From the NCBI GenBank assembly GCA_014360805.1, contig JACIWU010000009.1, forward strand, positions 1 through 59,014: DNA of 59,014 nucleotides, given 5' to 3'. A program made the translations under genes and the position numbers. This DNA comes from Chloroflexota bacterium. GTDB taxonomy: Bacteria; Chloroflexota; Anaerolineae; DTLA01. How positions within the stretch are numbered: position 1 is the stretch's first letter; every line of letters begins with the position of its first letter. A model generated the notes under the pieces. That model searched no databases. It was not told the DNA's origin and was given only the letters and a program-made list of their open reading frames with translations. Below, piece by piece: positions 25,223-33,566 of this stretch.

Positions 25223-25942
25223 TTATTCGTCCAAGATGGCCACGGCGCGCACCGGCGCTGCCGTCGTGCCCTTCCACTTGATGGGCAAAACCGACACCTT
25301 GAACCCGAAGGGCTTCGGGATGGCGTCCAGGTTCGCCAGGTTCTCCAGATGATAGTACTCGCGGTGCAGCATAACCACGTGCGCCGGCCAGAATTGCTTC
25401 GTCTCAAACATGGACCGCACCGGGCGGTCCCATGTCGGCGCGTCAATCCCCACCATCTTGATGCCCTGGTCCAGCAGCCACTCGGTGGACTCGCCCGTCA
25501 TACCGCAGTGGTCGGTGAGGTAGCGCATCTCGGTATTGTACCGAGAAGCGCCGGTTTTCACCAGCACGATGTCCAGCGGCTTCAGGCGGTAGCCGATGCG
25601 CTTCAGTTCGGCCTCGCAGTCCTCCGGCGTGATGCCGTAGCCAACCGGCTTGTCGCTGAAGTCCAGCACCACGCCGTCGCCGTAGCAATACTCCAGCGGG
25701 ATGCCCTCGGGGCCGGGCGCGTCGCTCCGCATGTGCCGCAGCGAATCCACGTGCGTGCCCACGTGGTCGCCCAAGACGACGACGTAGTGGGCCGTAAGCC
25801 AGGTCGCGCCGTACTTCGCCGCGCCGATGTTGGTGGCAAACTCCTCCCAACTCTCCAGCATCGCCATGATGGGCGGCGCAACCCTGGGAAAAACCACCAT
25901 ATCCTTGCTGACTTCCATACTGAGATCAATGAGTTTTACCAT
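25223..25942 (-). CDS. Cyclase-family metal hydrolase (kynurenine formamidase-like)
   Basis: A 239-aa protein of the cyclase/kynurenine-formamidase family. The metal motif is present as GDHVGTHVDSLRH (HxGTHxD). It starts MVKLIDLSMEVSKDMVVFPRV, the usual first strand. Members open amide or lactone rings, so it could hydrolyse a lactone or formyl amide in this pathway. ATG 25942 has GGAGG 4 bases upstream; a longer open frame continues into the AOR gene in another frame and is an artefact. It is 41 bp after AOR-1. Confidence 0.86.
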   Translation of the reverse strand: MVKLIDLSMEVSKDMVVFPRVAPPIMAMLESWEEFATNIGAAKYGATWLTAHYVVVLGDHVGTHVDSLRHMRSDAPGPEGIPLEYCYGDGVVLDFSDKPVGYGITPEDCEAELKRIGYRLKPLDIVLVKTGASRYNTEMRYLTDHCGMTGESTEWLLDQGIKMVGIDAPTWDRPVRSMFETKQFWPAHVVMLHREYYHLENLANLDAIPKPFGFKVSVLPIKWKGTTAAPVRAVAILDE

Positions 25943-25983
25943 GTCGCCTCCAAAACAGGTGATCGCATGTCCGCGCGGATGCC

Positions 25984-27870
25984 TCAAGCCGACAGGACAC
26001 CCCGGCGTTCCAGGTCGTCGGCGATGTCGGCCAGGCCCAACGCCTCCAGCGTGGCGCGGGTCGGAAGGCCGGTCTCCACATCCCAGCCGTGCGCCCTGTA
26101 CCACGCCGGTTTGAGCGCGTCCAGGATGTCGTACACCCTGCCCTCTGCGGGGCCCTCCGGCATCACGTCTTCGGTGAAGCGCGGCGGAAGCGTATCGTCC
26201 TTCGCGCCAACGCCCAGCCGCGCGTTGTGGGCGCGCTCCACGTTGGCCACGCGCTCGGCCACGCGGAGCAAATCGTCGCCGGTAACCTCCAGCCCCGTCG
26301 CTGCCGAATATAGACCCGGTACGATAGTCAGCATCTTCCGAAGCGTCAAATCGGGCGTCTCGGCGTAGTACGAGTAGGGGAACTTGCAAACGCCCATGAG
26401 GTCCGGAATGGTAACGATGCTCTCCCAGAGTTTCAACTTGGCGGCGGCCTCGTCCGGCGGCAGGGCATCCAGCCCGTAGGCCCCGGGCGCGGAGATGCGC
26501 AGATGGTCGGCCCCCCGTGATGCCACCGCGTAGCGGAAGTTGTATACCTTGACGGCGCGCGGGTCCAGCGGCGGCGGCGTCATGCCCTTCACGTGCACGG
26601 CGTACCGCTCCGCCCCATGGCCGATCTCCTGCGCCGCCTGCGCGATCCCCTCCGCCAGCAAGTCGCCAAACCCCTGCCGGAACGCAATGCGGTCTATCAT
26701 CTCCAGCACGGCATGGTAATTCCCCCACGTGAGATCAAGCCCATCGGCCTGCTCCCGCGTCAGGATGCCGCGCTGGTACAACTCCATGGCGAAGGCGATG
26801 AGGTTGCCCGTCTCAATGGTGTCCAGGCCGTAGCGGTTGCACATGTCGTTCGCCTTGAGGATGGCAGCCAGGTTGCTGTTGCCCACCGCCGAGCCGAACG
26901 CCACCAGCGTGCTGTACTCCGGCCCGCCCACCGCCACGCCCGCGAATTCGCCATCGTGCACCTCGCTGTAGCGGTCGCACTTGCAAGGGCAGCGGTAGCA
27001 GGCCGTGGGCCGCACCAGGTACCGCTCGTTCAGCGCATCGCCGTCAATCTGGTCGGCGCCCTCAAACACGCCCGACTGGAAGTTGCGCGTGTTCAGCCCG
27101 CCCAGTGCCATGTGGTGCCGCAAGAGCGCCGTCGTCCCATATGTGGGCAGTTCCACGCCGCTGCGCTTGTCCTGCTTGAGCAACTCGGTGAGTTCGTCCG
27201 AGAGTTCCTTGAAACGCGGCGGATCGTAGATGGGCACTCCCCTCGTGCCGCGCACGGCGATGGCCTTGAGCCGCTTGGAGCCGAGCACCGCGCCAAGGCC
27301 CGTGCGGGCCGCCGCGTGCTCGCCGTCCGCGATGAACCCGGCGAGTTTGACCAGGTTCTCGCCCGCCTGCCCGATGCAGGCCACGCTGGCGGTCTTGCCC
27401 ATCTCGTCGCGAATCAGCCGCTCGGTCTCGTGCGTATCCTTGCCCCACAGGTGCCGCGCGTCGCGCAGTTCCACGTGCTCGTTGTCAATCCAGAGGTATA
27501 CCGGCTGCCGCGACTGGCCCTGTATGACGATCATGTCGTAGCCGGCCCGACGGAGCACCGCGCCCCACATCCCGCCCGAATTCGCGTCGCCGAGGATTCC
27601 CGTGAGCGGAGACCGCCCGCCCAGGGTGAACCGGCCCGACGATGGGGCCGTCGTCCCCGTGAGCACCCCCGGCGCAATGATCAGCACATTGTCGGGCCCC
27701 AGGGGGTCCACCGCAGGCTCAATCAGGTCGTACTGCAGGCGCGAGGTGAACCCGCGCCCGCCAATGTAGCCCAGCGCCAGGCCCTCATCCAGGGCCTCCT
27801 TCCGCACCACTCCCGCCGTCAAATCCAGCCACAGCGCCACGCCGCTGTAGCCGCCTTTCAACCGTTCCAT
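25984..27870 (-). CDS. Aldehyde ferredoxin oxidoreductase family, AOR-1
   Basis: Tungsten/molybdenum bis-pterin enzyme of 628 aa that oxidises an aldehyde to the acid with ferredoxin as acceptor. Family features are GGRGFTSRLQYDLI at 38-50, the pterin-contact stretch TGTTAPSSGRFTLGGRSPLTG (about 71-91), the [4Fe-4S] ligands C291, C294 and C298, GLDTIETGN, and the last Cys in MGVCKFPY. An extra Cys (C296) lies between the ligands. It is encoded between a PEP-utilising protein and a cyclase hydrolase. GGGAGG lies 11 bases before the start, a long spacing. The substrate is unknown. Confidence 0.93.
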   Translation of the reverse strand: MERLKGGYSGVALWLDLTAGVVRKEALDEGLALGYIGGRGFTSRLQYDLIEPAVDPLGPDNVLIIAPGVLTGTTAPSSGRFTLGGRSPLTGILGDANSGGMWGAVLRRAGYDMIVIQGQSRQPVYLWIDNEHVELRDARHLWGKDTHETERLIRDEMGKTASVACIGQAGENLVKLAGFIADGEHAAARTGLGAVLGSKRLKAIAVRGTRGVPIYDPPRFKELSDELTELLKQDKRSGVELPTYGTTALLRHHMALGGLNTRNFQSGVFEGADQIDGDALNERYLVRPTACYRCPCKCDRYSEVHDGEFAGVAVGGPEYSTLVAFGSAVGNSNLAAILKANDMCNRYGLDTIETGNLIAFAMELYQRGILTREQADGLDLTWGNYHAVLEMIDRIAFRQGFGDLLAEGIAQAAQEIGHGAERYAVHVKGMTPPPLDPRAVKVYNFRYAVASRGADHLRISAPGAYGLDALPPDEAAAKLKLWESIVTIPDLMGVCKFPYSYYAETPDLTLRKMLTIVPGLYSAATGLEVTGDDLLRVAERVANVERAHNARLGVGAKDDTLPPRFTEDVMPEGPAEGRVYDILDALKPAWYRAHGWDVETGLPTRATLEALGLADIADDLERRGVLSA

Positions 27871-27925
27871 GCTGTTCCAGACCTCCCAACCAAGAGTCTA
27901 TGCGCCATGTCAAAACAGGCAAAGC

Positions 27926-27957
27926 GGCGGGCCTGGAGCACAATCCCCAGACCCGCC
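27926..27957 (-). terminator. Hairpin with T-rich tail between the PEP-utilising protein and AOR-1
   Basis: Minus strand: GGCGGGTCTGG (27957-27947) pairs with CCAGGCCCGCC (27936-27926) as an 11-bp stem with one G-U pair and a 10-base loop. The 3' flank is GCTTTGCCTGTTTT. It can act as a partial terminator or RNA-stabilising element in the 128-bp gap. Confidence 0.6.
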
Positions 27958-27998
27958 ACTCATCCCAGGCCATTCCCAGGCCGGGCAACGTCGCGGGC

Positions 27999-29708
27999 CT
28001 AGCCGAGTATCTCCACGACGCCCGTGTTGCCGTTCACGCGGATGCGGTCGCCCGTCTTGATGGTGCGCGTGCCCACAGAGGTGCCCACCACCGCCGGGAT
28101 GCCGAACTCGCGCGCCACCACCGCCGGGTGAGCCAGCACGCCGCCGGCGTCGCACACCACCGCGGCGATCTTGGTGAAGACCACGACCCACGCGGGGTTG
28201 GTCATCACGCACACCATGATCTCGCCCTTCTTGACCTTGTCAAAGTCCTCCGGGCCCATCACGACGTGCGCCGTCCCTTCGGCCACGCCAGCCGCAGCCG
28301 CCAAGCCCTTGACGACGCCCTTCGGAGCCGCCGCTTCCTTCTCGCGCTCAAACTTCTGCGGCCAGCCCCACAGGGTGTGGTACGGCTCCTCGTACATGGA
28401 CCACTGCGTAGCCGTGCCTACCCAGTCGCGCGGGCGCACCTTCCAGGCCTCTTCGCGGGCGCGGCGGTTCTGCTTGATGACCGTCTTGCCGTCAAACCCG
28501 TTCGGATTGCTCTCGGTCTTCGGGTTGGCGACGTACCAGCGCAGTTGCTCGTACTCCAGGTAGAACACATCCTCGGGATCATCCAGCAGGCCGATCTTCT
28601 TCAGGTGCCGCCCGATGGCCAGGAGCACCAGGCGCATGCGCGCATACGTGCCCTGGTCAAAGTAGAAGTGATGGTCGGGAGTCAGCGGCATCATCTTCAC
28701 CGCCAGGGCCATCGCATCCTCAACCTTCTTCCGCTGCTCTTCGGTCGCGGTGGCCGGAATCATGGCGCGCAGTTCGTCCATCGCCCTCGCCTGATCGTCC
28801 ACGATGGCCTTGTACGCCGCAGGGAAGTTGTAATCGGTTGCCAGGTAGCCGTTGATGGTCTCCACGATGGGCGTGATGTCCTCCACCCACAGTTTGTTGA
28901 TGTACTCGTGGGTGTGCAGAGGCTTCATGCCGTACTCTTTGGCATACGCGCGGACCTCATCCAGGAAGGCTTTGCCTTTGGCGGTCTTCTCCAGAAGCGG
29001 GATGATGGCCGAGGCGGTCTCGCCTTTCGTGAAGGCTGCCTTGAGGTCGGCATCCGCCTTGACCTTCTCCTTCAGCCGCCACAGGTTCTCAATGGAGTCC
29101 CAGTTCCGGTCCTTGACCGAAATGAGGATGCGCCCCATGAGCGCCGGATCCACCTGGCCGATGACTTCCCCGACCGCCGCCTGGAAGTCCAGCGACGCCT
29201 GGAACTGCGCCAGGTTCAGAATCCAGTGCAGGCGGAAGTGCCGCTCCTGGATGTCCAGGGCTTCCTCCAGGAAGATCATGAGTTCGGGGAGGGTTGCGGT
29301 CTCGGTCGGGAAGGTGTCCAGGTACTCAAAGTTGCGCTTGACCTCGGGCAGATAGCGCTCTTCCCACCACTTGGTGAACTCCTTGGCGTAGGTCGGCATA
29401 ACCATCATGTAGTAGGGCGCGATCTTGGCTGCCTCTTCGGGGTCGCGCGGCACAATGGCGCTGTACACGTACCCGTTGATCTTCTTGCCGATCCAGGCCT
29501 TGCCGAAGGGCGCGCCGAAGCGGCGGTACATGTACTCACAGGTCGGCCCCCACCACCCTCCGATGGAGAAGTACATGGGGGAGATGGGATAGGGGCAATG
29601 GGTGTCGTCGTAGAACCAGAATAGTTGCTTTTCCTCTTCGCTTGCCCACTCCACGGGGAAATCCTTGTCGCCGAAAAACGTCGCCAGCACCTTGTTAGAA
29701 TCGCTCAT
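27999..29708 (-). CDS. PEP-utilising (phosphohistidine) protein, separate from its ATP-grasp domain; phenylphosphate-synthase-like
   Basis: A 569-aa protein whose last 90 residues are the swivelling phosphohistidine domain of PEP synthase/PPDK, with GGVLAHPAVVAREFGIPAVVG-type signature (split here as GGVLAHPAVV and AREFGIPAVVG) carrying the phosphorylated His. The usual Ser before the His is Ala. The first 470 residues are helical and do not contain an N-terminal ATP-grasp domain or a C-terminal PEP-binding barrel. This architecture matches the larger subunit of phenylphosphate synthase, which works with a separate ATP-grasp subunit. ATG 29708 has AAGGAGG 7 bases upstream. First gene of operon A. 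Confidence 0.85.
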   Translation of the reverse strand: MSDSNKVLATFFGDKDFPVEWASEEEKQLFWFYDDTHCPYPISPMYFSIGGWWGPTCEYMYRRFGAPFGKAWIGKKINGYVYSAIVPRDPEEAAKIAPYYMMVMPTYAKEFTKWWEERYLPEVKRNFEYLDTFPTETATLPELMIFLEEALDIQERHFRLHWILNLAQFQASLDFQAAVGEVIGQVDPALMGRILISVKDRNWDSIENLWRLKEKVKADADLKAAFTKGETASAIIPLLEKTAKGKAFLDEVRAYAKEYGMKPLHTHEYINKLWVEDITPIVETINGYLATDYNFPAAYKAIVDDQARAMDELRAMIPATATEEQRKKVEDAMALAVKMMPLTPDHHFYFDQGTYARMRLVLLAIGRHLKKIGLLDDPEDVFYLEYEQLRWYVANPKTESNPNGFDGKTVIKQNRRAREEAWKVRPRDWVGTATQWSMYEEPYHTLWGWPQKFEREKEAAAPKGVVKGLAAAAGVAEGTAHVVMGPEDFDKVKKGEIMVCVMTNPAWVVVFTKIAAVVCDAGGVLAHPAVVAREFGIPAVVGTSVGTRTIKTGDRIRVNGNTGVVEILG

Positions 29709-29871
29709 CCCATAACCTCCTTGTTGTTTGGATTTCTGTGGCGCTGGGGCTCTCGCCGCCCCTGCCGCGCCATTGCCTGCAGCCACTATTGGGTTCGCCG
29801 CGCCTCGGCGAGAACAGGGCGCGACGTGGATTCATCGCCTGTCGCAGCCTGACAGGAGTGGGAGCGGAGGA

Positions 29872-29891
29872 ATTATCGATAATCGATTATC
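29872..29891. promoter_or_regulatory. Overlapping palindromes at the operon A start site
   Basis: GATAATCGATTATC (29878-29891) and ATTATCGATAAT (29872-29883) are perfect palindromes that share bases. They lie just downstream of the -10 of the operon A promoter, spanning the expected start site, a classic repressor position. Confidence 0.5.
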
Positions 29892-29894
29892 CAT

Positions 29895-29923
29895 AGTATA
29901 CAACAACAATCCCCATCTGTCAA
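29895..29923 (-). promoter_or_regulatory. Strong sigma70-type promoter of operon A
   Basis: Minus strand: -35 TTGACA (29923-29918), 17-bp spacer, -10 TATACT (29900-29895). The start should be near 29888 and the leader about 180 bases. The leader (29709-29887) contains no recognised riboswitch or gene. Confidence 0.75.
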
Positions 29924-29952
29924 GGTCTTTCGGAACCAGTTTTCGCAATCGC

Positions 29953-29968
29953 GGACGCCCTCGCGTCC
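29953..29968 (-). terminator. Short stem-loop after the larA-like gene
   Basis: GGACGC (29953-29958) pairs with GCGTCC (29963-29968) around a 4-base loop, 13 bp past the stop of the LarA-like gene. No T run follows, so it is more likely a stabilising 3' hairpin than an intrinsic terminator. Confidence 0.35.
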
Positions 29969-29980
29969 AGCCGACTCGTC

Positions 29981-31237
29981 CTACGTCGCAGGCGGCTGGG
30001 GGAGCACCGAGCCGCCCTCGGGCAGGACGATAACCGTGGCGTCGCGGCCCATGCGCTTCCAAGCCTCCGCCAGCGCCGCGTCCAGCGAGTCGTAAGGCTC
30101 CATGCCCGCCAGCCGCCAGGTCACCATGCTCGGCGAGACGAAGAAAATCTGCGCCTTCTGCGCCACCACCGCCACCGCCGCGGCCTTGTGCCCTCCCAGG
30201 ACAAACCGCTCCTGGATGCGGTTCAGCAGGGCCGAAGGCGTGTCGCCGCTCGTCATCCACTCCTCAAACGTCCGATTCCCGCAGCCCTCGGCGCACTCGG
30301 CCACCAGGATGATGATACCCCCAGGCTTCACCGCGTAGGCCGCGTTGTCCAGCGCCTTCTGCGCCTGATAGAGGTTGACATCCTTCGGGTAGCCGCCCGC
30401 GCTCACCAGCACGATGTCGGCCAGGGCAGGAATCGGCACCTTGCCGCGTTGCGACACCCACTCGCACCCCACGCGGTGGGCCGCCTTCACGTCGCCTGCC
30501 ACCGCCTGCACGATGCGGTGCTCGCCGTCCACAACAACGTTGAGGATAAAATCCACGCCCACCATCGCCGATGCCTCTTCCAGGTCGGCGCGCACGGGGT
30601 TGCCTTCCAGCCGCCCCGCCTGCGCCTCGGGCCGCACCATCATGGCGTGATTCGCCGTTACCGCAGCCTCGGACGCGCAGCCTGGAAAGATGGCCTTGGC
30701 CCCGCCCGAAAATCCCGCGAAGTAGTGGAACTCCATGTTGCCCAGGCAGACCCGAAAGTCCGCGTCCACCACCGGCCGGAAGATCTCCACCGGCGTCCCG
30801 AACGAGGTGCGGCCCAGCGAAACGATGTCCCGAACGTCGTGGTTCACCACCCGCACGCGCCCGAACACCGCCTCGCCCACCGCGTCCCGCAGTTCGGCCT
30901 CGGTCATCGGGCGGTGCAGGCCCAGGCCGAGGACGATGGTGATGTCCTCATCGGGGATGCCCGCGGCCGACAACTCGGCCAGCACTGGCGGCAGCAGCCT
31001 GTCGGAAGGGCACGGGCGCGTCAAATCGCTGGTAACGAGAGCGACCTTCTGCCCGCGCCGCGCCAAGTCGCGCAGCCTGGGCGCGCCGATGGGATTCTCC
31101 AGCGCGCGCCGCAGGAGGTCGCCCTCGTCCACGGCCGACTGCCCCACCGATCGCGGCGGGAAGACGCCGATAAGGTTTTCCGACGGGATCCTGGCCGACA
31201 GACTCCCGCGGCCAAAGGGCAACTCCACCACGCTCAT
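29981..31237 (-). CDS. LarA-family nickel-pincer racemase/epimerase-like protein
   Basis: A 418-aa protein of the lactate racemase family, which uses the nickel-pincer nucleotide to racemise or epimerise 2-hydroxy acids. Residues seen are GLHRPMTEAEL (His of the active site), NHDVRD, and the FSGGAKAIFPG block containing the Lys that holds the cofactor and a following His region. LarB, LarC and LarE, which make the cofactor, are not in the window. The start ATG 31237 overlaps the pgk stop (ATGA). Other LarA homologues act on malate, phenyllactate or sugar acids such as gluconate, so the substrate may be a sugar acid. Confidence 0.87.
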   Translation of the reverse strand: MSVVELPFGRGSLSARIPSENLIGVFPPRSVGQSAVDEGDLLRRALENPIGAPRLRDLARRGQKVALVTSDLTRPCPSDRLLPPVLAELSAAGIPDEDITIVLGLGLHRPMTEAELRDAVGEAVFGRVRVVNHDVRDIVSLGRTSFGTPVEIFRPVVDADFRVCLGNMEFHYFAGFSGGAKAIFPGCASEAAVTANHAMMVRPEAQAGRLEGNPVRADLEEASAMVGVDFILNVVVDGEHRIVQAVAGDVKAAHRVGCEWVSQRGKVPIPALADIVLVSAGGYPKDVNLYQAQKALDNAAYAVKPGGIIILVAECAEGCGNRTFEEWMTSGDTPSALLNRIQERFVLGGHKAAAVAVVAQKAQIFFVSPSMVTWRLAGMEPYDSLDAALAEAWKRMGRDATVIVLPEGGSVLPQPPAT

Positions 31238-32493
31238 GCGCCTTTCTCCAGATACCGCTGCGCGGCGCGCCGCAGCGCGGTAACGACCGGCAACTCCTGG
31301 CCCGACAGGAACCGCACCATGCCCCCGCCCGACGTGCAGACGTACCCCATCCTGTCCAGCACGCCGAACTTGGCGCCGGCTGCCACGCTGTCGCCCCCGC
31401 CGATGACGGAGTAGCCAGGGGCGTCGGCGATAGCATTCCACAGGCGCTCGGTGCCTTTGGCGCTCACCGGCTTCTCGTACACGCCCGCCGGCCCGTTGAC
31501 AAAGATAGTGGCCGCGCCCCGAATCACGCGGGTGTACTGGGCGATGGTCTGCTCCCCGATGTCCACCAGCAGATGGGGCGTGGGCAGATCCTTCAGTTCC
31601 AGTTCCTTGCGCCCGCCGTCGTCAATGGCAAAATCCACGGGGCTCAGGATTCTGTCGCCGAAGGTCGCCAGCAACTCCCGCGCCGCAGCGACAAACGGCG
31701 ACAGCCCCTTGTCCTCAATCAGGCGCTCGGTGGGTTCGCCCAGGCGATACCCTTTGGCCAGGGTCATGACCTCGCCCGTCAGGCCCGACGTGAGCACTAC
31801 ATCCGCCGCGCCCTCCGCGAGAACCTGCTTCATCATGCTGAATGCGTCGGCGATGCGGGCGCCGCCCAGCACGTACACGGACGGGTGCTTGGGCGTTTCT
31901 TTGACCCGCGCCAGCGCGCCGAATTCCTCTACGAACAGCCGCCCACCGGCTGCCGGCAACACCTCTGCGAACCCCACCAGCGACGGCGAATAGCGATGCG
32001 CCGCCGCGAACGCCTCGCACACGTAGTAGTCGGCCAGCGGCGCCAGTTTCCGCACCAACCACGTCTGCACCAGTTGCGCCGGCGTGAGTTTCACGAAGTT
32101 CACGAACGTGGACACCTCTTCGGTCAGGTAGCGCACGTTGTTCAGGAGCAGGATTTCGCCGTCGCGCAGGCCCTTGACCCGCTCCAACGCCGCCGGCCCC
32201 ACGATGTCGTCCATGAAGCCCACCGGCCTGCCCAGGAGCGCGGTCAGCCGCTCGCCATGTTCTTCCAACGAGATCAGGTTGTGATAGTCCTCGGTGTCGC
32301 CCTGATGGGCCAGCATCACGATGCGCGCGCCCGCGTCGGCCAGTTCGCGAATGGTGGGCACGCTCTTGCGGATACGATTGTCGTTGCTGATGCGCTTGGT
32401 CTGCGGGTCTATCGGCGAGTTGATGTCAACCCGCAAGATGACCGTCTTGCCCGCAAATCGGAAATCGTCCAGCGTCAGAATGCCCGCTTCCAC
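31234..32493 (-). CDS. pgk: Phosphoglycerate kinase, archaeal-type
   Basis: A 419-aa PGK interconverting 1,3-bisphosphoglycerate and 3-phosphoglycerate with ATP. The N-terminal domain has LRVDINSPID, RIRKSVPTIREL and LAHQGD; the last replaces the bacterial SHLGRP. CEAFAAAHRYSPSLVGF, VNGPAGVYE and the nucleotide-binding GGGDSVAAG follow. The overall pattern (HQG, SPSLVGF, TLAKGY) matches archaeal PGKs more than bacterial ones. Start is GTG 32493 with GGGGAGGG upstream. It is paired with an archaeal-type GAPDH upstream. Confidence 0.9.
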   Translation of the reverse strand: MEAGILTLDDFRFAGKTVILRVDINSPIDPQTKRISNDNRIRKSVPTIRELADAGARIVMLAHQGDTEDYHNLISLEEHGERLTALLGRPVGFMDDIVGPAALERVKGLRDGEILLLNNVRYLTEEVSTFVNFVKLTPAQLVQTWLVRKLAPLADYYVCEAFAAAHRYSPSLVGFAEVLPAAGGRLFVEEFGALARVKETPKHPSVYVLGGARIADAFSMMKQVLAEGAADVVLTSGLTGEVMTLAKGYRLGEPTERLIEDKGLSPFVAAARELLATFGDRILSPVDFAIDDGGRKELELKDLPTPHLLVDIGEQTIAQYTRVIRGAATIFVNGPAGVYEKPVSAKGTERLWNAIADAPGYSVIGGGDSVAAGAKFGVLDRMGYVCTSGGGMVRFLSGQELPVVTALRRAAQRYLEKGA

Positions 32494-32520
32494 CGTCAGC
32501 CCTCCCCAGCGAAGATGACA

Positions 32521-33549
32521 CTACCGCCGCGGCACAAGCCCCAGGTAGCGGTTGGTCAGCCCCACCGCCTCCAGCCGATCCCGCTGCATCTCCATGCACG
32601 CCCGTATCCCGTCCACCGTCTCCGGTATCGTTACCGCCTCCTGCGGAATGTTGATCGCAAACATCACATCCTCACCCGACTTCGCCACGCACTCCTCCCA
32701 CACCCCAATCTCGTACATGTCCCCTCGCTTGTTCCCCAATTCCCGCGCATACTTGAAAAACGCCGTGTTGGAGTCAAACCCGTCCTCTATCCGCACCACA
32801 CGCATCCTCGGGTGCGCGCGGAACGTCTCCAGCACCGCCTCCACGCTCACGCTCTTCTTCGGCGTCGCCACCACATTGATGATATGCCCATGCGTTACCG
32901 GCGTGTGCACCAACAGCCCCGTCGCCTTCACATGCGGCATGATGTGCATCAGGTCCACCGCCTGGTGGCTCGGCACCTTGTCCACCTTCAGCAAATCCAC
33001 CAACCCTCGGTGCGTGTCCCCAGGATCCGCCACCCGCCGTATGATCGTGATCGCTATCTTCTCCACACCCACCAGCCGATCCACCGCGTCCACCGCCCGA
33101 ATCAGCCCCGTCGTGTTGCACGACGTCAACTTCAAGAACTGCTGCCCCAACCCCTTCTCGTAGTTCGCATACCCGTGGAAGAATACATCCGCAACCTCGT
33201 CCTTCTCACCACCTTGGAAGATCGCCTTCACCCCGTGCTTCCGGTACAACTCCTTGTTCTTCGCCCCAATCCCCGCAGGCGTCGCGTCCAACACCACGTC
33301 CACCTGCTCCAGCAAATCGTCCAGCGACCCCGACACCGGTATCCCCAGCGCCTCAAACGCACCCTTCCGCCCCATGTCCACCAAATACAACTTGTACGGC
33401 ATCCCGCTCTCATGCAGCGCCCGCACCTGCAACGTCGGCGCCACATCCGCCACGCCCACCAACTCCATGTCCCCCTGCAGCGCCGCTCCATCCGCCAGCC
33501 GCGTCCCAATCGTCCCGTACCCCACCACGCATACTTTCACCTTGCTCAT
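32521..33549 (-). CDS. Type II (archaeal-type) glyceraldehyde-3-phosphate dehydrogenase
   Basis: A 342-aa phosphorylating GAPDH of the archaeal class. The Rossmann motif is VVGYGTIGTRLAD (8-20), the catalytic Cys is C144 in LTSCNTTGL, and RRVADPGDTHRG and HIMPHVKATGLLVHTPVTH are characteristic of the class II enzymes; bacterial SCTTNCLAP is absent. It should convert glyceraldehyde-3-phosphate to 1,3-bisphosphoglycerate with NAD(P). ATG 33549 has GAGGAGG close upstream. The whole gene uses G-ending codons (GGG, CGG, GCG, TTG) far more than pgk next door, a sign of separate history. Confidence 0.9.
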   Translation of the reverse strand: MSKVKVCVVGYGTIGTRLADGAALQGDMELVGVADVAPTLQVRALHESGMPYKLYLVDMGRKGAFEALGIPVSGSLDDLLEQVDVVLDATPAGIGAKNKELYRKHGVKAIFQGGEKDEVADVFFHGYANYEKGLGQQFLKLTSCNTTGLIRAVDAVDRLVGVEKIAITIIRRVADPGDTHRGLVDLLKVDKVPSHQAVDLMHIMPHVKATGLLVHTPVTHGHIINVVATPKKSVSVEAVLETFRAHPRMRVVRIEDGFDSNTAFFKYARELGNKRGDMYEIGVWEECVAKSGEDVMFAINIPQEAVTIPETVDGIRACMEMQRDRLEAVGLTNRYLGLVPRR

Positions 33550-33566
33550 CGTCGGCCTCCTCGTTA

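Noticed and set aside
25943-26728. Upstream extension of the cyclase gene into the AOR-1 coding region
   Set aside because: The extension is Arg/Gly-rich, out of frame with AOR-1, and the ATG at 25942 has a good ribosome-binding site.
29709-29887. Long leader of operon A considered as a riboswitch
   Set aside because: No conserved aptamer pattern was recognised; only the promoter, the palindromes and the ribosome-binding site are supported.
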